NCBI GenBank assembly: GCA_930367215.1
Contig: OV884060.1
Span: 180,183,253 to 180,247,252 of the forward strand
Source: Pollenia angustigena
Taxonomy: Eukaryota; Arthropoda; Insecta; Diptera; Polleniidae
Direction of reading: 5' to 3'
DNA length: 64,000 bases
The translations under genes and the position numbers were made by a program. A model generated the notes under the pieces. It worked only from the letters and a program-made list of their open reading frames with translations, did no database searches and had not been told where the DNA came from. Below, one piece after another: positions 36,301 to 46,986 of the stretch. Numbering within the stretch: position 1 is the first letter of the stretch; each line of letters opens with the position of its first letter.

Positions 36301-38366
36301 CAAAAATATAGTTTTTTTTTAATACCTATTTTCGGGAACCAAAGAACTTCCCGACTACAAGTTTTATCACCAAAGTAAATGGTAATTTTATACTTTAAGA
36401 TGTCGGTATGACCAAATACTGAAATTCGATCAAAACTAAACGTGCTATATATTAATTAAACTTTTAATATATTTAATAGCACGCAATCATGTGCAAATAA
36501 TTAAATAAAACTAAACGATATATATTTTATAAAATACTAGCTGACCCGGTCCGCGTTGCTGGCCCTAAGCGAACATTAGTGTTGTATTACCAGACCATTT
36601 AAATTGAGATTTAAACGAAATTTACGGCCTTTAAATAAAAATCCATAAATCAAAAATGTGGGCGCTAAAGTGGGCGGGCAAAATTTTCCTTCCGTAAAAA
36701 CCTAAGTTGGACCATGGCGATGATTAAAGAAAAAATCGTCCAAATCGGTCAAGCCGTTCGCAAGTTATGCGCTTAATAGAAAAAGTGGGCGTAAAAGTAG
36801 GCGTGATACATTTTTCTTTCGATAAAAACGTAAAATTGATTAATACGAACTTTTAAAAGAAAAATTAGTCAAATCGATGGAGCCGTTTTTTGATTTTAGG
36901 TAAATCAAAAAAAAAGTGGGCGGGGCAAAATTTTCTTTCCGTAGAAACCTAAGTTGTACCATGGCAATCATTTTAAAGAAAAAATCGTTTGAATCGGTCA
37001 AGCTGCTCTCAAGTTATGCGCTTAATAGAAAAAGTGGGCGTTAAAGTAGGCGTGGTAAATTTTTCTTTCGATGAAAACTTAAAACATTTGAAAGAAAAAT
37101 TTGTCAAATCGATGGAGCCGTTTTCTGATTTTAGGTAATTCGAAAAAAGTGGGCGGGGCAAAATTTTCTTTTCGTATAAATCTAAGTTGGACCATGGCGA
37201 TCATTTTAAAGAAAAAATCGTCCAAATTATTTAGAAGTCATTGGTGGTGCAATATGAAAATTGGATTTTGCCACGCCACTCCGCCCGCAGACCGAAAATC
37301 AAAAATCAGACAGTGTCACCGGCCTGAATATTCTGAAGATTCCCTGAAAATTTCATCAAAATCGGCCCAGCCGTTTTGGAGTCCATACGTTACTGATGCG
37401 AATTTTTTAATAAAGATTAGAATTTACACGCTTACAAGGTTCAATTGATTTAAGAGCTGAAGTCTACTGACCATTTCAAGCGTCGTCAATGCGCCGAATG
37501 GTGGGTTGAACAGAAAGATGTGACTGGTGACTTTGCAAAGAAAATCATCTTCAGCGGCAATCATGTGATTTTACAATGCTGGTCTTCTGTTTAGGGAATA
37601 ATCGATGAAAACGTAAAATGGAATAATACGAATATTTAAAAGAAAAATTAGTCAAATCGAAGGAGCCGTTTTTGATTTTAGGTAAATCGAAAAAAGTGGG
37701 CGGGGCAAAATTTTCTTTCCGTAAAAACCTAAGTTTGACCATGGCAATCATTTTAAAGAAAAAATCGTTTGAATCGGTCAAGCCGTTCTCAACTTATGCG
37801 CTTAATAGGAAAAATGGGCGTAAAAGTAGGCGTGGTAAATTTTTCTTTCGATGAAAACTTAAAATGGATTAGTACAAACATTTGAAAGAAAAATTTGTTA
37901 AATCGATGGAGCCGTTTTCTGATTTTAGGTAATTCGAAAAAAGTGGGCGTAAAAGTGGGCGGGGCAACATTTTCTTTCCGCAAAACCTAAGTTAGCCCAT
38001 GGCGATCATTTTAAAGAAAAAATCGTCCAAATCGGTCAAGCCGTTCTTCAGTTATGCGCTTAATAGAAAAAGTGGGCGTAAAAGTAGGCGTGGTAAATTT
38101 TTCTTTCGATGAAAACTTAAAGTTGATTAATACGAACATTTGAAAGAAAAATTAGTCAACTCGATGGAGCCGTTTTCTGATTTTAGGTAAATCGAAAAAA
38201 GTGGGCGTAAAAGTGGGCGGGGAAAATTTATTTCCGTAAAAACCTAAGGTGGACCATGGCGATCATTTTAAAGAAAAAATCGTTCAAATCGGTCAAGCCG
38301 TTCTCAAGTTATGGTTTTTGCCACGCCCCTCCGCCCCCAGACCGAAAATCAAAAATCAGACTTCCC
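33150..38366. repeat. 2,609-bp direct tandem duplication
   Basis: Copy 1 runs from 33150 to about 35757 and copy 2 from 35759 to about 38366, at a constant offset of 2,609 bp. The only difference noticed by eye is C33712 versus A36321. The junction at 35757/35758 joins CAGACTTCCCT to AAAATTTCGG. Each copy contains the satellite-bearing element described below. Confidence 0.92.
33926..35757 (-). mobile_element. Headless copy of the GGGTCAGCTAGT-tailed element
   Basis: Identical to 36535-38366 at offset 2,609. The head end was cut off by the duplication breakpoint at 35757, and the tail (33951-33927) is intact. Confidence 0.7.
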
Positions 38367-38487
38367 TATGTCACCCGCCTGAAAATTCTGAAGATTCCCT
38401 GAAAATTTCATCAAAATCGGCCCAGCCGTTTTGGAGTCCATTCGTTACATACATACATACACACATCCAATTTTATATATATAGATA
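36535..38487 (-). mobile_element. GGGTCAGCTAGT-tailed element with internal 120-240-bp tandem repeats
   Basis: On the minus strand the head reads ATCTATATATATAAAATTGG, then CCAAAACGGCTGGGCCGATT, and the tail CAACGCGGACCGGGTCAGCTAGTAT at 36560-36536. The interior is a degenerate tandem array built of GTGGGCGTAAAAGTAGGCGTG, TTTTCTTTCGATGAAAAC, GAGCCGTTTTCTGATTTTAG and TTCTCAAGTTATGCGCTTAA blocks. It has the same overall plan as the elements at 18775-21374. Confidence 0.7.
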
Positions 38488-38753
38488 TTTAAATATATAT
38501 ATAAACTTCTGTTCTTTCCAAACCATGGTGAAGGGTATTTAAGATTCGGCATAGCCGAATATAGCACTCTTACTTGTTATTATTTTTCATTGTTTTTATG
38601 TACATGAAGTACACGTTAATTTTTTTTATATATATTGTTGGATTTAAAAATAAAAATGGATGATTTTGACATATACTACATTAAAAAGTATTAAAAAAAT
38701 TTATAAATTTTTTCTGTGTCCTGGTTGATAGGTTCAAACTTCTGGCAGCCCTA

Positions 38754-39130
38754 CTCTAGTTTTACTAAAGTTCCCAAATTAAGTACAAACATCTCGGCTA
38801 TCAATACACAGAATCCTACGAAATGTAGGCGGGATTAAAGAAGTGGGCGCAGCACAAATTAGTTTTTCTTTCTATATCTCAAGAACGATAAGAAAAAGTT
38901 GTCCGAATTTGACACTCGTATCTGGGTTATTAATGCACAACTTCTGTTAAAATATGGGCGGAATTGGAGAAGTGGGCATGGCACCTCCCGCACGAAGACA
39001 TTATAGATTTCTGTGTACATATGTATTAGGTATAAGCATCTTGGTTATGAATATACAACATCCGAACAAATGTAGGCGGGATTGAGGCACTTCCATTGGT
39101 TCCTCTAAAGGGAGTCAACTCAAAATTTAC
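38754..39130 (-). mobile_element. Right piece of the split AACAAGTAAGA-family element
   Basis: After the second CTCTAGTT copy the homology to the units continues (AAGTACAAACATCTCGG, GTAGGCGGGATTAAAG, GTGGGC...). It fades by about 39130 without a recognisable head. Confidence 0.65.
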
Positions 39131-39243
39131 ACATTTTGATTTTTTGCAAGAAAACGATAAACAATGGTCATATTTACCCACTGTAAAAAACTTAGATCAA
39201 TTTATCAAGTATTTTGCCAAAAAAAAAATACAATTGAGTTAAC

Positions 39244-40142
39244 CATGGTGAAATAATACAGGTGGCAGCACTACGCCAGATGACGAATTTTTGCTCTTGC
39301 ATTGTTTCCCTACAGATAATATTGGACGACGTGGTCCATTGTGGCTTAAATGCACTACTTAGAACATGGTCCAATGTACTGTAGTATGTGTTATAAGAAA
39401 TTAACATGTAGTGCTGCCAACAGCTGCATGATGTATACTTTTCTATAGTTTACAGTATAACACGTTTGTAGCCCTGATGGTGTACATTACTAATTGTTTA
39501 TTTAAAGGTGAAAGTTTGTGAAATTTGTGGAAAAAAGACAAAAAAATTAAAAATACCAAGTAAATATATTTCATAATAGCAATAATAGACTACAGTACAC
39601 ACCATAAAAGGCGATTAGTAAAAAATGAAATAGAAAAATGCTTAAACAGCCCCTTAAGTGTACTCTATACTGTAGTTACATGGAGTATTTTTAAAACTAA
39701 CCCACTTTAGTACTCAATGGAGTAGTTCCTAGGACATCGTAATGTTAAATGGACCACCTTTTACCCATATATTTGGAGTAGTTTTGGAGTACTCCTACTC
39801 CTTTATGGACTACTCTTTACATGCATGTATGGAATACTCTCGTTATCTGCAGGGTTGTCTAATCTATTGTCAAAGTTTTATTTATGTTTACAAAAAGTCC
39901 ACGATTTGTGCTGTGATTATTGCTTTTATTAAAATTTTTGATAATTTTAAATAAAAATTAATAAGATTTTGACCATAATTAAATAAAAATTGGTTTAAAA
40001 ATTATTTATTTCAGCACGTTCAACGGCATGCTTTTATTTTTGTTCAACATATTTTTGAGGCAAGCTGGGACCTAATTTCCATTTTTATTGTTGCAATGTT
40101 GTATTTGTTGTCGTAGCTATTCCACCTGCTTATTTCACCATG
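39244..40142. mobile_element. P-element-like MITE 1 (899 bp)
   Basis: Ends CATGGTGAAATAATACAGGT and the inverse of CATGGTGAAATAAGCAGGTG, with a perfect 8-bp duplication GAGTTAAC (39236-39243 and 40143-40150). Both the 8-bp target and the CATGrTGAAATAA terminus are the hallmarks of the P-element superfamily (canonical P starts CATGATGAAATAAC). Subterminal GGCAGCACTACGCC and CACAGCACAAATCG-type motifs are shared with MITE 2. No transposase. Confidence 0.85.
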
Positions 40143-40343
40143 GAGTTAACCTCCTTTTTTTACCTTAATAGGCTTACTTTATTACTTATTTAAATAAATA
40201 AATAAATGTAAAGCGTCTTATAGAAACAACAAAACGCCATCACGCCAAGGTACAATAGTACAGTCATGGTGTTCAAAATAATTGTTCTTTATCTTTATTA
40301 ATTTACTTTTGAAAAAATTATCAAATATTTTTATCATTTAGTC

Positions 40344-40563
40344 CAAGGCGAATTTATTACAGGTGGTCCTAAAAGCCCTGCTGATATTAGCTAAAATCAC
40401 TGTTGGATGTCAAAATTTTGTTTATTCTCTTTTATTATCTTTGTTTCTGTTTTGTTTTATTGCTGTTTTTGACATTGTACAATGATTTTACAAAAACAAA
40501 TTGCTTGTGGTTTTTGTACGAGTTGTACTTGTTATAGTACCGAGATTACCTGGGATGAATTCG
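40344..40563. mobile_element. MITE with CAAGGCGAATT termini (about 220 bp)
   Basis: CCAAGGCGAATTTATTACAG at the left and the inverse of TCAAGGCGAATTCATCCCAG at the right. The target duplication is unclear. The same CAAGGCGAATT core recurs at 40915, 43043 and 43222. Confidence 0.55.
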
Positions 40564-40573
40564 CCTTGATTTA

Positions 40574-43249
40574 GTCTGGGTTCGCATTTATTGTTTATTT
40601 ATTTGTGTGTATACTGAATGTCAAATTTTGTGAAAAAATTGGTTAAAATTTAAAATAAAGTACAAATAAAAATAGAAATACTTGAAAAAAAACACTTATT
40701 TAAATTTTATTAAGCAAAAAACGTAAACCACAATATATTTGCAATACAGGAAATACACGATACAATACATTTTATAAACAAAAAATCCCTTTTTTATATT
40801 TTCAACAAATAATTTTGACCTTTACTCTAACTTTTTACAAATACAAAATACATAGTATTTTTCAAAAAAAGGATACTAGCATAACTCTATCTCACCATGC
40901 GGTCAACTGTATGAATTCGCCTTGGTTCACACTATGAAAGTTTTCTTTCAGTACCCTGTAGTAAATAAAATAGTCAGTTGCAAAAAACACTAACTATAAA
41001 TTAACTTTTTTTTAAATGACTACAAATTGGTTTAAATCTCATGCAGATATCAACCAAAAAGGCACACGTTAAACACAAATAAAAGCAAAATAAGTAAAAC
41101 AAGCATGCCATGAAGTCAAATGAAAAAAATATATACAAACACTTTAAAATAATTAAAAATTAAATCGATACAAATCTGTTTATATACTAGCAATTATGTT
41201 GCGTATTTATTTCAGGACTATTATACATCATCATTTAGGGCAGTTTAATGCAAAATTTTTCGTAAATAATTATTTCTATATCAAAATGTATAAAGATATA
41301 CATATGGGGGATTTCATGTCAAGTGACCCAATTTTTAAATCGATGTCTTCCGATTTGGGTGAAATTAGCACCAAGCTTAGTCCTATTAAATAGTAGTTTA
41401 GACACAAATTTTCAACAAGATCGGTCAAAAAGTTTCTGAGATAAAGGGGGTCAAAGTTTGCGTTTTGGCCGTAAAGGTGTTCTTTCTCATCCATGTAACT
41501 TTTTACCTATTGGTGTTAGACAAATTTGTCCCAAGTAGCTTAGTTAGCTATTTAATCAATCTTTTTAAAAAAAATATTTTTTTTTTTTTTTTAATTTTTA
41601 AAATTAATTTAAAACTTTTTTTTATTTTTTTTTTAGCGGGAATGTTTTTTTTTTTTTTTTTTTTTTTGCTCAAAAGAAAGCTTATGGGTTTTCCTTTAAG
41701 GTAGTTTTGGTCGCTTTTTGGAGTTAGTAAAATTTGTCCCAAGTAGCTTCGATAGCTATTTGATCAATCTTTTAAAAAAAATATTTTCGTTTTTTTTTTA
41801 AAAATTCTAAAATTTTTTTTTTTAAATTTGAAATCTTTTTTTATTTTTTTTTTTTAGCGGAAATGTTTTTTTGTTTTTTTTTTTTTTTGCTCAAAAGAAA
41901 GCTTATGTGTTTTCCTTTAAGGTAGTTCTGGTCTTTTAGGAAAAAATTCAAAATAGTGCTATGCTAAAAATTTAAAAACCCTCGCCTTGAGTTAGAAATT
42001 ATTTTTTTTTATACATAAGCCACTCGTATCCCAAAAAGCGACCAAAACTACCTTAAAGGAAATAAAAAAAAATTTAAAAAAATTAAAAAAAAAACAAAAA
42101 TTGTTTTTTAAAAAGATTGATCAAATAGCTATCGAAGCTACTTGGGACAAATTTTGCTAACTCCAATAGGTAATAAGTTACATGGCTGAGAAAGAGCACT
42201 GCATATTAAAAAAAATTGAAAATTATTTTTTTTTACATAAGCCACTCGTATCCCAAAAAGCGACCAAAACCACCTTAAAGGAAAAGACATAAGCTTTCTT
42301 TTGAGCAAAAAAAACATTACCGCTAAAAAAAAAATAAAAAAAAGTTTTAAATTAAAAAAAAAAATAATTTTAAAAAATTAAAAAAAAAATATTTTTTTTA
42401 AAAAGATTGATCAAATAGCTATCTAAGCTACTTGGGACCAATTTGTCTATCACCAATAGGTATTAAGTTACATGGATGAGAAACAACACCTGTATGGACA
42501 AAATGCCAAACTTTGGTCCCCTCTAACTCAGAAACTTTTTGACCGATCTTGTTGAAAATTTGTGTCTAAACTACTATTTAATAGGACTAAGCTTGGTGCT
42601 AATTTCACCCAAATCGGAAGACATCGATTTAAAAATTGGGTCACTTGACATGAAATCCCCCATATGTACATTTGTATATTTTTTGACAAAAATTATTTAA
42701 CATTTAAATAATTTATTATAAACTGACAATACTTTTAATTAATTACAAATAGGTTGAAAAATAAGTAGTTAGTAGTCAGTGAAAAAGTCATGCAAAGATA
42801 GCCAATTAACTACTGCCTATGACAAGGAAAAAAGTTACCTAATCAACTAGATGTGGTTATAAAAAAACCAGTTTTAAGTTAGTTATAAATGTGTTTGATT
42901 TCCTACAGGGTAAGTCTAAGTTAATGGGTAAGAGAGGAGGGAAGAAAAGTATGGGCGAGAGAGGAGAGAAAAAAAGCAATTATTTTCCCCTCTCACCAAT
43001 AAACTTAGACTTTCTGAAAGAAAACTTTCATAGTGTGAACCAAGGCGAATTGACTAGAAGGTGAGGTCAACTCTAAAACAACACTGCTTCTGTGGTTGGG
43101 TTGTCAAAAATATTGCTAGTAAAAAACTAGGTTTGTTTACATAAAAAACTAGTTTGTATACAAACTTTGACAAGTCGACCACCGAAAAAAACACCATATG
43201 TTGACTCGACCCGACCTTCTAGTCAATTCGCCTTGGTGTGAACCCAGAC
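40574..43249. mobile_element. Harbinger-type element (2.68 kb) with nested elements
   Basis: GTCTGGGTTCGCA and the inverse of GTCTGGGTTCACA are flanked by TTA (40571-40573, 43250-43252). It contains a second inverted pair, GCCTTGGTTCACACTATGAA at 40921 and its inverse near 43040, a small inverted-repeat unit 43034-43245, and a 1.37-kb palindrome. Confidence 0.75.
41299..42668. mobile_element. 1.37-kb palindromic (foldback) element
   Basis: Arms of about 640 bp start TACATATGGGGGATTTCATG, then TCAAGTGACCCAATTTTTAA, at both ends. Each arm contains two degenerate units of TTTGTCCCAAGTAGCT...TTTTGCTCAAAAGAAAGCTT...CCTTTAAGGTAG separated by long T or A runs. No coding capacity beyond repeat translation. 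Confidence 0.85.
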
Positions 43250-43252
43250 TTA

Positions 43253-44771
43253 CATTATAAAGCGATCAATAATTTTCTAAACGCTTAAAAACCTTCGTTT
43301 TTAAATCGATAGCTTGTCATCACATAGCTGATTAAAAGGTATTACGACATTGCAAAAAATTATGTAGAATGAGAAGAAATCTTATCATGTAAAAGCAAGT
43401 ATTGAGTTAGAGAAAATACGAGTACAAAATCTGACAAGCGGTCGGTAAATGTTTTTTTTTTTCTAAACAATTTTAGAAACTTATGTATATATACATTGTA
43501 TATATTCTCATCGCACCAGGTGTACTTTTAAAATATATATTGAAGGTGGTAACATTTTTACATAATTACAAAAACAACTAAAATCCACTCAGGACATTTG
43601 GATGTTGTTTTTGTAAAAATTGTAAAACTGTAACCATCTGCTTTTTTGTTATTAACTCAGCTGTTTAATATCTGTACTTTGATTTTACTTATACCATCCG
43701 TGTAAACATGAAATATACTTACAACAGACTTTTATTTTCATTTTTAAACACGGAGAGAATTTCATATTATTTTGATTCTACAAAGTCGTAATACGTTGTA
43801 TTACCGTGTAAACTAGCCTTAAACAACATTTTGATTCATTAAATATCTTCTATATATAAATCGGCAAAGTAATACCATATTTACATTATGCAATTAATGC
43901 CGCAACTTTCGCATGCAACTTTTTGGTTGTAGCAAGAGGTGTAGGGAAGAAAACGGTGTTGAAAAAGTTGAAAAAATGCATGAAAAAATGTAAATGTGAA
44001 AAGAGTTTCGTAGCAACTTCTTTAAAAGAAAATAGAAAAAAAAACTCGGCGTTAATTGCATAGTCTAAATGCGGTCGAATAAGTAGTAATAATAATATTA
44101 ACTGCCGATAGAACTACACTGGTAACCCTTAATAGTGCTGCCTAGTTCGATTTGAGGTTTGCGTCTGTGATAATAATACAGGGTGACGAAGAATGAGCTA
44201 TGTGATTTACATTCTCATCAGGGAATGAGTTTTTATTAAAATAACAATCTTTTTCGTCAGTTTACATAATTTATAAATTATATCACAGTATTTTGTATAG
44301 GTGGACAACACAACACAAAACTTAAGGTATTAAAATAATTAGGTGCGTTTTACAGTAAAATGCAGTAAATGAGTAAACTGAAAAATTTGCTCTCACAAAA
44401 AGCTGTTGTCCAAAAAAGTACGCGAACACAAAATTTTAAAAATTCGTAAAATAAAGGCAACAGCTGATGGCAAATAATTGAAGTGTTAAAAAATGTTTAC
44501 ACTTTTGACTACTTAACTCGTTTTCTTATCGGTACTCTATTAAATACTTTTTATAACACGAACATTTTTGGAAAATACAAACAAACTTTTTTATGTAATC
44601 TTTCAGATTTGTTTTTTTTTTTTTATTTTATTTGATTTTACTAATTTGTAGTGGGTTAAATTATTTAAAAGAAAATGAATATTTTTTTGCTGTTGATTAC
44701 TTAAGTACCCAAGTACTTCACACTTTTGTAACTCTAAAAAATTAACATAACAAAAAAAATTCAAAAGTTTG
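43253..44771. other. Intergenic AT-rich DNA; one weak MITE candidate
   Basis: TTATGCAATTAATGCCG at about 43886 is matched by CGGCGTTAATTGCATAG at about 44048, suggesting a roughly 200-bp MITE without a clear target duplication. Nothing else was recognised. Confidence 0.35.
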
Positions 44772-44779
44772 TATTTAGC

Positions 44780-45098
44780 TTTCGTGGAATAAGCAGGTGG
44801 CATTTTTACGGCAACAAATACAACATTATGTCAAAAAATACTTTAAACAAAAATCAAAGCGTGCCGCTGAACGTGATGAAATAAATACATTTTAAGCCAA
44901 TTCTTATTTAATTATGGTCAATATCTTATTTATTTTAATTTAAAATGATCGAAAACTTTAATAAAATACAATAAATCACAGCACAAAACGTGGACTTTTT
45001 GTAAACATAAACAAAACTTTGACATAAACCAAGCCAAACAAAGCAAGAGCAAAAAATCGTCATCTGGCGTAGTGCTGCCACCTGTTTATTTCACCATG
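44780..45098. mobile_element. P-element-like MITE 2 (319 bp), opposite orientation
   Basis: The right end is the inverse of CATGGTGAAATAAACAGGTG. The left end is decayed (TTTCGTGGAATAAGCAGGTG). The perfect 8-bp duplication is TATTTAGC (44772-44779 and 45099-45106). The sequence is the reverse complement of the right part of MITE 1 joined to its left end, so it is an internally deleted sibling. Confidence 0.82.
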
Positions 45099-45124
45099 TA
45101 TTTAGCCAAATAAATGCTTCACAA

Positions 45125-46069
45125 TAGGGCTTCCAATCGGGATTGGTTTTTTTGAATCCCGGGATTCGGGATTGAAGAAAATATTTCGGGATTTTTGGGA
45201 TATTTTGAGTCCCGGAATTCACGGGATTCTTGAACAATTTTCGGGATTTATTTTTTTTTTATTTATACGAAATACAAATACTTTTTAAGCTGTATTAAAA
45301 ACAACTTAATTTTCAAGTAAATATTTATATTTCATTAACATATAGGTATTATTTATTTGTAAAAAATAATAAAAGCAAACTTACGGTCATTTTCTCAACG
45401 TATCGACAAGCTGTCTGTTAACTGTAATGTCAACATAAATTTATTGGACCTATAAACTGTCCGTTAACGATTTTGGGTTTCTCAATATACCGACAAAAAA
45501 CATTGTTTTCAGCTGGCAACGCCACTCAAAATACATGTAAAGTAATAATTGATCACAATTCATAAAATCGTAACAAAAAAACATAAAAATCCCATTTTTA
45601 TCAATATTTGATTTTTGATATAAAAAATTACACCATTTCCAAATGTATTTTAAAAAATTTTGTTCAGAAAAACATTTGGACAATTTTAAAACACAATTGC
45701 AAAATTTCAACAAAAAAAATTGGAAAATTTAATAAAAATCCTTTCAACTTAATTAATCGATATATTTTGAACAAAACTTTTTGTTATTTATAAATTGTAC
45801 ATATTGTTTTCTCAAATGAAAGGTAGTATAGTTTTGGTTTTGGTATGTTTTGTTTATTTTTGAACAAACAAAAACTTTTTTTGTCAAAAAATACACCAAC
45901 AAACAAATATTTATACAAATTATTAAAAAAAAAACATGTGAAAATAATACGAAATATAAAAAAAATCGGGATTCCGAAAATCCCGGGATTAAATATCAGA
46001 AATCCCGCGATTCGGGATTTGCCTAATAACGGGATTTCCGGGATCGGGATTTCTCGGTTGGAAGCCTTA
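45125..46069. mobile_element. Non-autonomous hAT element (945 bp)
   Basis: TAGGGCTTCCAATCGGGAT and the inverse of TAAGGCTTCCAACCGAGAA, with a perfect 8-bp duplication CTTCACAA (45117-45124 and 46070-46077). Many subterminal CGGGATTCGGGATT-type motifs occur at both ends. No transposase seen. Confidence 0.9.
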
Positions 46070-46374
46070 CTTCACAAACAAGTTAATTTAATTAATAGTT
46101 ATCCACTTTTTGTTTTGGTTTAATTTTTATCTCAACTTTTCTTTAATTTAAAATTTTTTTCACAAATTGTATGCTTTTTTTTGTTACCTTTGTTTGGTTG
46201 CCTTTTGAAACGTACTGAAAAAATTTATACGTACGCCAAGATAGCAACGAAAGTTAGCAATGACGGAAATTAAAAATCAAGGGATTTAGTGGCAACAACG
46301 GAAATGAAAATGAAGGGATCTTTTGGATATGATTTTAGAAATATTTATATAGATACAGATTAAAAAACATCAAC

Positions 46375-46790
46375 CGTACAAAAAATCGTCCAAGCTATTC
46401 AAGAGAAAAGTGGGTTCATCCAAAATGGTCAGTAAAAATCGTTGCTGATTTATGCCAGCCAAACTAGGCAGTGCCACGGCATAAGCTCAATGGAATATGA
46501 AAAAATAACACTTAAAGATAAAAACCATCAATTTTTAAAAAAATCTCCCGAGCCGTTCCAGAGAAAAGTGGGTTCATCCAAAATGGTCAGTAAAAATCGT
46601 TGCTGATTTATGCCAGCCAAACTAGGCAGTGCCAAGGCATAAGCTCAATGGCATATTTATAAATACCCCTTAAAGATTAAATAAATCAATTTTTAAAAAA
46701 ATCTCCCGAGCCGTTCCAGAGAAAAGTGGGTTCATCCAAAATGGTCAGTAAAAATCGTTGCTGATTTATGCCAGCCAAACTTTTTTGTAG
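46375..46790. repeat. Approximately 158-bp tandem repeat, three copies
   Basis: GTGGGTTCATCCAAAATGGT occurs at about 46411, 46569 and 46727, followed each time by TCGTTGCTGATTTATGCCAG. Units two and three are near identical. Confidence 0.85.
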
Positions 46791-46810
46791 GGATATTTGT
46801 TAGTATTATA

Positions 46811-46984
46811 TCCCTACAAGAAATGAATGAGCGAGTAGTCACATTTTTCATTTTGGTGTTAAGAAAATGATAGAAAGAAATTACGGAATGTGACCGAAAA
46901 CTTTATTTCGGTCATTTTTTTCTATCATTTTCTTAACACCAAAATGAAAAATGTGACTACTCGCTCATTCATTTCTTGTAGGGA
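46811..46984. mobile_element. Palindromic Tc1/mariner-type MITE upstream of the CISD3-type gene
   Basis: Near-perfect arms of about 67 bp (TCCCTACAAGAAATGAATGA, GCGAGTAGTCACATTTTTC...) are flanked by TA (46809-46810, 46985-46986). It ends 232 bp before the ATG at 47217. Confidence 0.87.
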
Positions 46985-46986
46985 TA

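Larger units (their letters stand above)
30941..38576 (-). mobile_element. Giant AACAAGTAAGA-family element carrying internal satellites
   Basis: Read on the minus strand, the head is AACAAGTAAGAGTGC then ATATTCGGCTATGCCGAA then ACCCTTCACCATGG (38576-38515). The tail is ACCTTCGGTGAAGGGTATAA (about 30949-30969), which puts GGGTAT/ATACCC inverted repeats near both ends. The interior holds a 2,609-bp tandem duplication and nearly three 801-817-bp tail units. No target duplication was seen. Superfamily is not determined. A Helitron/DINE-like class is possible because of the subterminal inverted repeats and central tandem repeats, but this is a guess. Confidence 0.65.
30228..38753. mobile_element. 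hAT element split open by a 7.6-kb satellite-bearing insertion
   Basis: TIRs TAGGCCTGCCA (30228) and the inverse of TAGGGCTGCCA (ending 38753). A perfect 8-bp duplication CTCTAGTT lies at 30220-30227 and 38754-38761. Own sequence: left arm 30228 to about 30940, with repeated TGTCCTGGTTTT motifs, and right arm about 38576-38753 (GTCCTGGTTGATAGG). Everything between is a later insertion. Confidence 0.85.

Noticed and set aside
34492..37448. 115-codon ORF present twice (34492 and 37101)
   Set aside because: It is duplicated only because of the 2,609-bp duplication and translates satellite blocks.
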